Assembly (NCBI RefSeq): GCF_006265175.1
Contig: NZ_VDCQ01000031.1
Coordinates: 35,165-99,164, forward strand
Source of the DNA: Paenibacillus hemerocallicola
Lineage (GTDB): Bacteria > Bacillota > Bacilli > Paenibacillales > NBRC-103111
Direction: 5' to 3'
DNA: 64,000 nucleotides
The translations under genes were made by a program, and so were the position numbers. The notes below the pieces were generated by a model. It was not told the origin of the DNA, searched no databases, and was given only the letters and a program-made list of their open reading frames with translations. Below, piece after piece: positions 58,501-64,000 of this stretch (its first letter is position 1; each line of letters begins with the position of its first letter).

Positions 58501-59903
58501 GCGAATATCAGCCTGAAGCGCACAATTTCACGAAGGTGATGTTCGGCGAGAAAAGCGTGTTCCGGGCGGGCACCATCGGTACGATCGCGGAGAAAACGGC
58601 GTTCGGCTATGTGAAAAAGTACGAGGAAGAGCACGGGAGGAAGTGGCGCACGGCTGAGGTGCTCCGGCTGGCCCAGGGCTGTACCGGCGTGAAACGCAGC
58701 ACCGGGCAGCATCCGGGCGGCATCGTGGTCGTTCCGGAATATATCGAGGTGGAAGACGTGACGCCGGTGCAGTACCCGGCGGACGACACGAAAGCGGAAT
58801 GGAAGACTACGCATTTCGATTACCATGCTTTCGAGGATAACCTGCTCAAGCTCGATATACTCGGACACGACGATCCGACGATGATGCGGATGCTGCAGGA
58901 TTTGACGGGGATCGATCCGACGACGCTTCCGATGAACGATACGAAAGTGATGAGCTTATTCAGCTCGACCGACGCTCTGGGCGTTACGCCGGAGCAGATC
59001 CGTTCCCCGGTAGCGACCTACGGCGTGCCGGAGATGGGAACGAAGTTCGTCCGGCAAATGCTTCAGGAGACGCAGCCTTCGTCGTTTGCCGATTTGCTGC
59101 AAATATCCGGGCTTTCCCACGGAACCGGCGTATGGCTCGGGAACGCGCAGGAGCTGATCAAGAACAACACGTGCAATATTAAAACGGTTATCGGCTGCCG
59201 CGACGACATTATGCTGTATTTGATTTACAAGGCCGGGATGGACGCGGGGCTTGCTTTCAAAATAACCGAAAGCGTGCGTAAAGGAAGAGGACTTACGGAC
59301 GAGTGGATCGAAGAAATGAAAAACTGCAAGGTGCCGAAATGGTACATCGACTCGTGTCTGAAAATCGAGTATATGTTCCCGAAGGCGCATGCCGCGGCTT
59401 ACGTCATTTCCGCTGTTCGCACCGCCTACTTCAAGCTGTATCATCCGATCGCTTTCTATGCCACTTACTTCTCGGTGCGGGCTTCGGAGGATTTCGATAT
59501 CGAGCTGTGCTGTCAAGGCTACGAGGCGATCAAAGCGAAGCTGATCGAAATCGAGGCCAAAGGGTTTCAAGCGGCGCCAAAGGAAAAGGCGATGGTATCC
59601 GTTTTGGAAATGGCGCTCGAGATGACGGCCCGCGGCTTCTCGTTCAAAGGCATCGATCTGTATCGTTCCGATGCGACTCGCTTCAAGATCGACGAAAAAT
59701 CGCTAATTCCGCCATTTTCCGCGATACAGGGCGTCGGCGAAAACGCGGCGCGAAATATAGCGGCCGCTTGCGAAGTAGGTTCGTTTTTGTCGATCGAAGA
59801 TTTCCAATCGAAAGCGAAAGCGACGAAAACAATCGTAGAAATACTCGGCGGCATGGGCTGCTTCCGCGGCCTTCCGGAATCGAATCAGCTCTCTTTATTT
59901 TAG
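55590..59903 (+). CDS. polC: DNA polymerase III alpha subunit, PolC type
   Basis: PolC (1437 aa) is the main replicative polymerase of low-GC Gram-positives. Order: N-terminal domains, an OB fold (near 240-330), a PHP domain (ELHLHSTLSTMDAVTP) split by a 3'-5' exonuclease (VFDIETTGLSVINNKI, near 425-590), zinc ligands (CRSCKHSEWF, CPQCGAK), the polymerase core with PDIDLNFSGEYQ, and C-terminal helix-hairpin-helix. ATG after TTGGGGGG. The length matches the family. Confidence 0.98.
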   Translation: MSQTADRRKRFELLLTQAAVPNNVVEAYFADGHIERVECSRSNREWTFFIDKSTLVPLDIYRSFYKNVQDKFAHISKIGIVLNYAEEVSDHALIETYWGLFLEWVQREATSVNGWMSKAKYEVAAGGTVTLRMLDGIGLEMARKRNVDGWVQRFFDENFNRKYNVRLAVSESSNAEFEKFAQRVVEEERTVIQEIMTSVDQEAETPDVPEGELKLMIGYDIKEPPVPLKDVLEEEKKVTVQGLIFGLDKKELKNGNTLFEFKLTDFSDSLMMKAFARNKEDLKILNLLADGKWIRARGKVEYDRFMMVPELVMIPSDLTEVVAPPERKDDAEEKRVELHLHSTLSTMDAVTPIDVYVKTAAKWGHKAIAITDHGNVQAYPEANKAAKKHGIKMIYGMEANVVNDSVPVVINETDELLAEATYIVFDIETTGLSVINNKIIELAGVKMQDGKVVDKFETFVNPHEKIPYHISQLTHITDDMVVGAPELEDVLPKFIEFVGDAVLVAHNARFDIGFIQEFCKRLGLPVPTNPVLDTLELARIQYPTMKNHRLNTLSDKFKVGLDNHHRAVDDSAALGQVLFHMLKDAADRGKTTLRELNDEVGKDLSNTRPFHCCIYAKNVVGKKNLFKLVSLSHTEYFKRVPCIPRSKLIELREGLLISSGCEKGEFYEAVLNKSVEEAEQVAEFYDVLEVQPIPVNMHLVDKGLVGSRLELEEANRRIVQIAEKQGKWVIATGNVHYLHPREKIHRDITIHGITGFSPLKDMKKPDVHFRTTREMLEEFAHLGEQKAYEAVVTNTNLFADLIEQYDLFPKDLFTPIIDGAEEEIRNTCYQTAKDLYGEEIPEVVVARLEKELKPIINYGFSANYLISARLVKKSNEDGYLVGSRGSVGSSVVATFLGISEVNPLPPHYTCRSCKHSEWFLDGSVPSGFDLPEKDCPQCGAKLKGEGQDIPFETFLGFKGDKVPDIDLNFSGEYQPEAHNFTKVMFGEKSVFRAGTIGTIAEKTAFGYVKKYEEEHGRKWRTAEVLRLAQGCTGVKRSTGQHPGGIVVVPEYIEVEDVTPVQYPADDTKAEWKTTHFDYHAFEDNLLKLDILGHDDPTMMRMLQDLTGIDPTTLPMNDTKVMSLFSSTDALGVTPEQIRSPVATYGVPEMGTKFVRQMLQETQPSSFADLLQISGLSHGTGVWLGNAQELIKNNTCNIKTVIGCRDDIMLYLIYKAGMDAGLAFKITESVRKGRGLTDEWIEEMKNCKVPKWYIDSCLKIEYMFPKAHAAAYVISAVRTAYFKLYHPIAFYATYFSVRASEDFDIELCCQGYEAIKAKLIEIEAKGFQAAPKEKAMVSVLEMALEMTARGFSFKGIDLYRSDATRFKIDEKSLIPPFSAIQGVGENAARNIAAACEVGSFLSIEDFQSKAKATKTIVEILGGMGCFRGLPESNQLSLF

Positions 59904-59924
59904 TAATCCGCCATGCAAGCAGCG

Positions 59925-59949
59925 ACAGCCTCTTCGGAGGCTGTTTTTT
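59925..59949 (+). terminator. polC terminator
   Basis: ACAGCCTC (59925-59932) and GAGGCTGT (59937-59944) with a stable TTCG tetraloop, then TTTTTT. Confidence 0.95.
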
Positions 59950-60041
59950 GTTGTGAAATTTCTCTCCGAGCAAGCGAATCGGACCGGTATATCAAGGGAA
60001 AACTGATGGGAAAAACTTGCCGAATACGGAAAGGGAAGTCC

Positions 60042-60536
60042 ATGGCGCTTTCTTTCGAAAGATTCGTTCTGATATCGATTTGGGCGGTCGGGTTAACGGC
60101 TTGCCTCTTGATCCCCGCGGATAAGCGCCGGGAAGGGTGGATCGCTTTTTTAATGTGCCAAGCTTTTTCATGGATTGGCGCTCTGCTGGAGGTCCGATTG
60201 GGGTGGATCGCGTTTCCGGTCCGGGAATTTCCGAGAGCGACGGATTTGGGCGTAACGACCGAATTTTTCTTTTATCCGCTTTGCTGCGCGCTCTATTTCA
60301 TATTCGAACCCCGGCGTACGCGATTAATGCGAGGGTTGTACTTGCTGATATGGGCGTTCGGGTTAGCCATGCTCGACGGGCTGCTGTCGAATTATACCGA
60401 TCTGCTGGAATACGGTCGATATGCCTGGTATTGGAGCGCCCTCGACATCGCGCTCATTTTCGCGGTCTCCAATGTGTATACCCGCTGGTTTTTCAAGTCG
60501 TCGGCGATGCGCTCGGAGAGGAGGATGCCGCCATGA
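60042..60536 (+). CDS. CBO0543-like integral membrane protein (first of pair)
   Basis: The 164-aa product has about five membrane helices, including FVLISIWAVGLTACLLI, WIAFLMCQAFSWIGALLEVR and LYLLIWAFGLAMLDGLL. Conserved polar positions (FPVREFPRA, YAWYWSALDI, RWFFK) match the CBO0543-type family of small Firmicute membrane proteins, of unknown function. The ATG at 60042 follows AAAGGGAAG. The next gene is a paralog and overlaps it by 4 nt. Confidence 0.75.
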   Translation: MALSFERFVLISIWAVGLTACLLIPADKRREGWIAFLMCQAFSWIGALLEVRLGWIAFPVREFPRATDLGVTTEFFFYPLCCALYFIFEPRRTRLMRGLYLLIWAFGLAMLDGLLSNYTDLLEYGRYAWYWSALDIALIFAVSNVYTRWFFKSSAMRSERRMPP

Positions 60537-61024
60537 AGCTCGAATGGATCATTTTGTACGTCGTATGGGTGATTTCGCTTATACTGCTTCTCTTCGCGAT
60601 TCCGAAGGAGCGGGCTCGGATTGCCCATACCGCTTTTTTGTTCAAGCAGATGATTACTTGGATATTGGGATTGGTCGTAGTCGAGTTCGGCTTGCTTGAA
60701 TATCCGGTCCGCGAATTGGCTTCCGTCAACCGGACGAGCATGACGTTCGAATTTTTGGCTTATCCGGCGATATGCGCCGTATTTAACGCCCACTACCCGT
60801 CGAAGCGGAGCATTCTCATACAGCTGGCTTATTTCTGCGCATACTGCACGGGGATGACAACCGTCGAATTGTTGATCGAAAAGTATACCAAGCTGATCGA
60901 CTATTTGGATTGGACGTGGTATTGGACCTGGTGCTCGCTTTTCGCGACGTTTTTGAGCTCCCGTCTGTTTTGCGTTTGGTTTTTCAAGAAACGGGGAGAA
61001 CCCGCGACCCTGCAAGAGAAATGA
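60533..61024 (+). CDS. CBO0543-like integral membrane protein (second of pair)
   Basis: The 163-aa product shares its layout with the preceding gene: membrane helices, YPVRELASVNRTS, a Phe/Tyr-rich core, and WTWYWTWCSL near the C-terminus with RLFCVWFFK at the end. The ATG overlaps the previous TGA (ATGA), with GGAGGATG upstream, so the pair is likely coupled. Probable heteromeric or redundant membrane proteins; function unknown. Confidence 0.75.
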   Translation: MKLEWIILYVVWVISLILLLFAIPKERARIAHTAFLFKQMITWILGLVVVEFGLLEYPVRELASVNRTSMTFEFLAYPAICAVFNAHYPSKRSILIQLAYFCAYCTGMTTVELLIEKYTKLIDYLDWTWYWTWCSLFATFLSSRLFCVWFFKKRGEPATLQEK

Positions 61025-61035
61025 GGCGAAATCGG

Positions 61036-61064
61036 TTGAAAGGAAACAACTGTTATGGTATAAT
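61036..61064 (+). promoter_or_regulatory. SigA promoter of the rimP-nusA-infB operon
   Basis: TTGAAA (61036-61041) and consensus TATAAT (61059-61064) with an ideal 17-nt spacer and an extended -10 TGG. About 120 nt of leader follow before rimP. Confidence 0.8.
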
Positions 61065-61110
61065 CATTTTTGGCAATAATGAGGATGATGGATAGAACGT
61101 TGCGACAGGA

Positions 61111-61128
61111 GAGTGGGGAAACCCACTC
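61111..61128 (+). promoter_or_regulatory. Leader hairpin ahead of rimP
   Basis: GAGTGGG (61111-61117) and CCCACTC (61122-61128) close a GAAA tetraloop, followed by TTTACGTTTT. The T-rich tail makes it a possible attenuator. An outer TGCGA/TCGCA pairing (61101-61143 area) may enclose it. NusA, encoded downstream, acts on terminators, so feedback is conceivable but not shown. Confidence 0.5.
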
Positions 61129-61187
61129 TTTACGTTTTATCGCACATATCGGAAGCTACCCGGCAAACGTAGCAGAGGAGGTCGACC

Positions 61188-61646
61188 ATGGCGCAACAAA
61201 TCAAAACGGCCGTGGAGGAAATGCTTGCTTCCTTTCTGGAGCGGGAAGGGTTCGAGCTGGTGGACATCGAGTACGTGAAGGAGGGCAGCAACTGGTTCCT
61301 TCGCGTCTTTGTAGATAAAGAGGGCGGAATCGACATCGATGATTGCGGACGGATCAGCGAGTTTCTGAGCGATCGGCTGGACGAGAAGGATCCGATCCCG
61401 ACAGCGTACTTTCTGGAAGTGTCTTCTCCCGGTGCGGAACGCCCGCTCAAGAAGCCGCAGGACTACGTCCGTGCCGTGGGCAAGAACGTGTTCGTCACGA
61501 CATACGAACCGGTAGACGGCGCGAAAGAATTCGAGGGACGGCTGCTAGACTATAATGAAGAGGTTGTTGTCGTTCAAAGCGCCAAAAAAACTACGGAGAT
61601 TCCGGCCGGCAAAATCGCTAGCGCGCGACTTGCCATTTTATTCTAG
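61188..61646 (+). CDS. rimP: Ribosome maturation factor RimP
   Basis: RimP (152 aa) aids 30S assembly. Motifs include FELVDIEYVKEGSNWFLRVF, the DIDDCGRISEFLSDRLD segment and LEVSSPGAERPLK. ATG after GGAGG. nusA follows after 35 nt. Confidence 0.97.
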   Translation: MAQQIKTAVEEMLASFLEREGFELVDIEYVKEGSNWFLRVFVDKEGGIDIDDCGRISEFLSDRLDEKDPIPTAYFLEVSSPGAERPLKKPQDYVRAVGKNVFVTTYEPVDGAKEFEGRLLDYNEEVVVVQSAKKTTEIPAGKIASARLAILF

Positions 61647-61681
61647 CCGTTTTTAGTCTTGAAAGGGGGAGTTCCCAAACC

Positions 61682-62779
61682 ATGAACATGGAATTTATCG
61701 AAGCGTTGTCGGATATCGAGCGGGAAAAAGGGATAGCGAAGGATGTTTTGATCGATGCGATCGAAGCCGCCCTCATATCGAGCTATAAACGCAATTTCAA
61801 CACGGCGCAAAACGTGAGGGTGGACATCAACCGTCATACCGGACTTATCAAAGTGTATGCCCGTAAGACGGTCGTGGACGACGTGCTCGACCCCAGACTG
61901 GAAATATCGCAGCATGCGGCCCGGGAAATCAATCCGAACTTTCAGATGAACGACATCGTGGAGATCGAAGTGACCCCCCGCGACTTCGGCCGGATTGCCG
62001 CCCAAACGGCAAAGCAGGTCGTCACCCAGCGAATCCGGGAGGCGGAGCGCGGACTGATATACAACGCGTTTATCGACCGCGAGGAAGATATCGTGACCGG
62101 CACGGTGCAGCGTCAAGATTTGCGCAACATTTACTTGGACCTCGGCAAGGTGGAGGCCGTTCTCCCGCTCAGCGAGCTCATGCAGGGCGAGAAGTTCAAG
62201 CACCAGGACCGGATCAAGGCGTATATTACGAAGGTGGAGAACACGACGAAAGGTCCTCAGATCATTCTCTCCCGAACGCATCCCGGATTGTTGAAGCGTC
62301 TGTTCGAGCTGGAAGTGCCGGAAATTTACGACGGCGTCGTGGAAATACGCTCCGTAGCGAGGGAAGCCGGATTCCGTTCGAAAATAGCGGTCCATTCGCG
62401 CAACGCCGAGGTCGATCCGGTAGGCTCCTGCGTCGGACCGAAGGGCACCCGGGTGCAAACGATCGTGGGCGAGCTGCGCGGGGAGAAAATCGATATCGTA
62501 CGTTGGTCGGAGAGTGTCGAGGAGTATGTGGCCAACGCGCTCAGTCCTTCCAAAGTGCTGGAAGTAAATGTATTCGAGTCGGAGAAAATGGCACGCGTCA
62601 TCGTTCCGGATTATCAATTGTCGCTTGCGATCGGCATCAAAGGGCAAAACGCGCGCCTTGCCGCAAAGCTGACCGGCTGGAAAATCGATATCAAGAGCGA
62701 ATCGCAGGCCGAGCAAGAGCTTGGGAGACCGCGCTCATCCGGAGAGGAACTGCCTCAGGACTCGGTCAGTATCGACTAG
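61682..62779 (+). CDS. nusA: Transcription termination/antitermination factor NusA
   Basis: NusA (365 aa) binds RNA polymerase and RNA. It has an N-terminal polymerase-binding domain, an S1 domain (near 135-200), and two KH domains including VGPKGTRVQTIVGELRGEKI and the AIGIKGQNARLAAKLTGWKI GxxG loop. The Bacillales length, without the enteric acidic repeats, fits. ATG after AAAGGGGGAG. Confidence 0.97.
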   Translation: MNMEFIEALSDIEREKGIAKDVLIDAIEAALISSYKRNFNTAQNVRVDINRHTGLIKVYARKTVVDDVLDPRLEISQHAAREINPNFQMNDIVEIEVTPRDFGRIAAQTAKQVVTQRIREAERGLIYNAFIDREEDIVTGTVQRQDLRNIYLDLGKVEAVLPLSELMQGEKFKHQDRIKAYITKVENTTKGPQIILSRTHPGLLKRLFELEVPEIYDGVVEIRSVAREAGFRSKIAVHSRNAEVDPVGSCVGPKGTRVQTIVGELRGEKIDIVRWSESVEEYVANALSPSKVLEVNVFESEKMARVIVPDYQLSLAIGIKGQNARLAAKLTGWKIDIKSESQAEQELGRPRSSGEELPQDSVSID

Positions 62780-62844
62780 TTCTCCTTTGGGGGAAGCAGA
62801 GTCATATTGCCGGGCCGACTACATTGTTTCAGGTGGGGATCGCC

Positions 62845-63162
62845 GTGAAAGTAAGAAAAGTACCGCAGCGCAAATGTATCGTTTGTCAAAAGACGCTGTC
62901 GAAGCGGGAAATGCTGCGGGTCGTCCGTACGCCGGAAGGCGAAGTCGAGCTCGATCCGTCAGGCAAGAAGAACGGGCGCGGCGCTTATATATGCGGGGAT
63001 GCGGAAGCATTCAAGAAAGCGAGAAAAACGAAAGCGTTCGAGCGAGCTCTCAAGGTGAGCCTAACTCCGGAGCAGCACGACAAGCTCGAACAGTCTTTCT
63101 TGGCCGTGCAGGATAAATTCAAATCGGTAAGCTGCGGAAAACCCGATGAGCAAGCCGAATAA
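62845..63162 (+). CDS. ylxR: YlxR family RNA-binding protein (RnpM)
   Basis: YlxR (105 aa) belongs to the family now linked to RNase P modulation. Cys-containing RKCIVCQKTLSKREMLRVVR and the GRGAYICGDAEAFKKA motif are diagnostic. The GTG at 62845 is preceded by AGGTGGGG with 6 nt spacing; the open frame further back overlaps nusA. Its 3' end overlaps ylxQ. Confidence 0.93.
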   Translation: MKVRKVPQRKCIVCQKTLSKREMLRVVRTPEGEVELDPSGKKNGRGAYICGDAEAFKKARKTKAFERALKVSLTPEQHDKLEQSFLAVQDKFKSVSCGKPDEQAE

Positions 63163-63478
63163 AGCGTTGTCGTATCTGGGACTCGCCATGCGGGCGGGGA
63201 AGCTGGCATTCGGTGAAGAAGGCGTCCTCAAAGCAATCCGGTCGGGACAGGCTCGCCTGGTCGTGATGTCGGAAGACGCTTCCGACAATACCCGCAAAAA
63301 GTTTCTGGATAAATGCCAGCATTACAATGTCGCTCTGTCGGAAAATTTCAGCCGGTACGAACTCGGGGCCGCGATCGGAAAGGAAGCGCGGGTGCTTGTG
63401 GCCGTACTGGATTCAGGATTGGCACAGCTGATCAAGCCGTGTCTCGTAAAACCCCCGGAGGTGGAACCTATTGAGTAA
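63146..63478 (+). CDS. ylxQ: L7Ae-family ribosome-associated protein YlxQ
   Basis: YlxQ (110 aa) has the L7Ae/L30e fold, which binds K-turn RNAs. GLAMRAGKLAFGEEGVLKAI, LVVMSEDASDNTRKKF and YELGAAIGKEARVLVAVLD are family-typical. Start overlaps ylxR, end overlaps infB by 8 nt, so all three are likely coupled. Confidence 0.93.
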   Translation: MSKPNKALSYLGLAMRAGKLAFGEEGVLKAIRSGQARLVVMSEDASDNTRKKFLDKCQHYNVALSENFSRYELGAAIGKEARVLVAVLDSGLAQLIKPCLVKPPEVEPIE

Positions 63479-64000
63479 TCAGGACAAAGATAAATTGCGG
63501 GTGTATGAATATGCAAAATCTTTAAATATGAGCAGCAAGGAAATTATAACGATTCTAAAAAGATTGAGTGTTCCGGTAAACAACCATATGAGCGTTATGG
63601 AAAATGAGGCGGTTGATAAAGTGGAAAAGTTTTTCCGTGACGTAAAAGCAAATGCAGCAGCGAAACGGGCAGCTGGCGAAGGCAGCGCGACTGGCGCAGC
63701 CTCGAATACGCAAGGAAGCAAGCCTGCACCTAGACCGAGTGCCGGTGGACAGGACAATCGCGGCGAACGTCCTCAGGGCGGAGATCGCGGCGAACGTCCT
63801 CAAGGCGGGGATCGCGTCGAACGTCCGCAAGGCGGAGACCGCGGAGAGCGCCCGCAAGGCGATCGTGGCGAACGCCCACAAGGCGGAGAGCGCGTCGAAC
63901 GTCCGCAAGGCGGTCAAGGAGGAGACGGACAACGCCGGTATGACAACAACCGTCCGCCATATCAAGGGAACCGTCCGCAAGGAAGCGGTCAAGGCGGGCA
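63471..64000 (+). CDS. infB: Translation initiation factor IF-2, 5' part
   Basis: The TTG at 63471 is preceded by GGAGGTGG and overlaps the ylxQ end. The IF2_N domain (VYEYAKSLNMSSKEIITILK) is followed by a Gly/Arg/Gln-rich linker with 9-residue repeats GERPQGGDR. The GTPase core lies beyond the window end, so only about 176 residues are visible. Identification rests on the N-terminal domain and the operon order. Confidence 0.95.
   Translation, partial: MSNQDKDKLRVYEYAKSLNMSSKEIITILKRLSVPVNNHMSVMENEAVDKVEKFFRDVKANAAAKRAAGEGSATGAASNTQGSKPAPRPSAGGQDNRGERPQGGDRGERPQGGDRVERPQGGDRGERPQGDRGERPQGGERVERPQGGQGGDGQRRYDNNRPPYQGNRPQGSGQGG
63762..63914 (+). repeat. 27-nt tandem repeat in the infB linker
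   Basis: Six in-frame units encode GERPQGGDR, GERPQGGDR, VERPQGGDR, GERPQGDR, GERPQGGER and VERPQGG. One unit is a codon shorter. It is a flexible spacer between the N-domain and the GTPase; unit number likely varies. Confidence 0.85.

Noticed and set aside
63762..63914. Repeat array taken as a possible CRISPR
   Set aside because: The units are contiguous, in-frame and coding (infB linker), with no unique spacers.

Overview
The window is one contiguous stretch of a low-to-mid GC Gram-positive chromosome, most likely a motile, endospore-lineage member of Paenibacillaceae (Paenibacillus/Cohnella type). The reasons are gene order (sucCD-dprA-topA-trmFO-hslVU-codY-fla/che-rpsB-tsf-pyrH-frr-uppS-cdsA-dxr-rseP-proS-polC-rimP-nusA-ylxR-ylxQ-infB, the Bacillales backbone), FliY/CheC/CheD/SigD chemotaxis genes of the Bacillus type, PolC, CodY, strong GGAGG ribosome sites and many TTG and GTG starts. 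No tRNA, rRNA, CRISPR array, insertion sequence or prophage was seen. Almost all genes lie on the + strand; the exceptions are in the first 3.7 kb.

Layout. 1-4.1 kb: an accessory patch with the 3' end of a HEAT-like gene, several small unknown genes, a minus-strand 71-residue protein that is 45% methionine, a minus-strand comM/yifB gene and a small zinc-ribbon gene. 4.3-6.5 kb: succinyl-CoA synthetase sucCD, preceded by an early terminator. 6.7-14.5 kb: dprA, topA, trmFO, hslV, hslU and codY. 14.7-46.4 kb: a fla/che locus of about 31 kb running from flgB to sigD and beyond, with rod, MS-ring, switch, export, hook and chemotaxis genes. It ends in a FapA-like gene and small membrane or coiled-coil genes, including a SwrB-like protein and a MltG-like fragment. 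46.5-53.8 kb: rpsB, tsf, pyrH, frr, uppS, cdsA, dxr and rseP (translation, UMP, ribosome recycling, isoprenoid and phospholipid synthesis, site-2 protease). 54-59.9 kb: an archaeal/eukaryal-type proS and polC. 60-61 kb: two tandem CBO0543-like membrane proteins. 61.2-64 kb: the rimP-nusA-ylxR-ylxQ-infB operon, with infB cut by the window end.

How it works together. The fla/che locus encodes the basal body, export gate, rotor and switch, the hook-length control and the CheA/W/B/C/D/Y pathway. Its sigma factor, SigD, is encoded near the 3' end, and a sigD-like promoter candidate sits upstream of flgB, which would close an autoregulatory loop. CodY, a nutrient-sensing repressor known to control fla/che in Bacillus, is the gene immediately upstream.

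Most notable signals. (1) A dispersed G5/C5 repeat lies upstream of both dprA and proS. Its C-tract can pair with either flanking G-tract, and in the proS copy the downstream G-tract is itself the Shine-Dalgarno sequence. (2) The methionine-rich minus-strand gene. (3) Promoter-then-terminator leaders ahead of hslV and sucC. (4) The type of proS at this locus.
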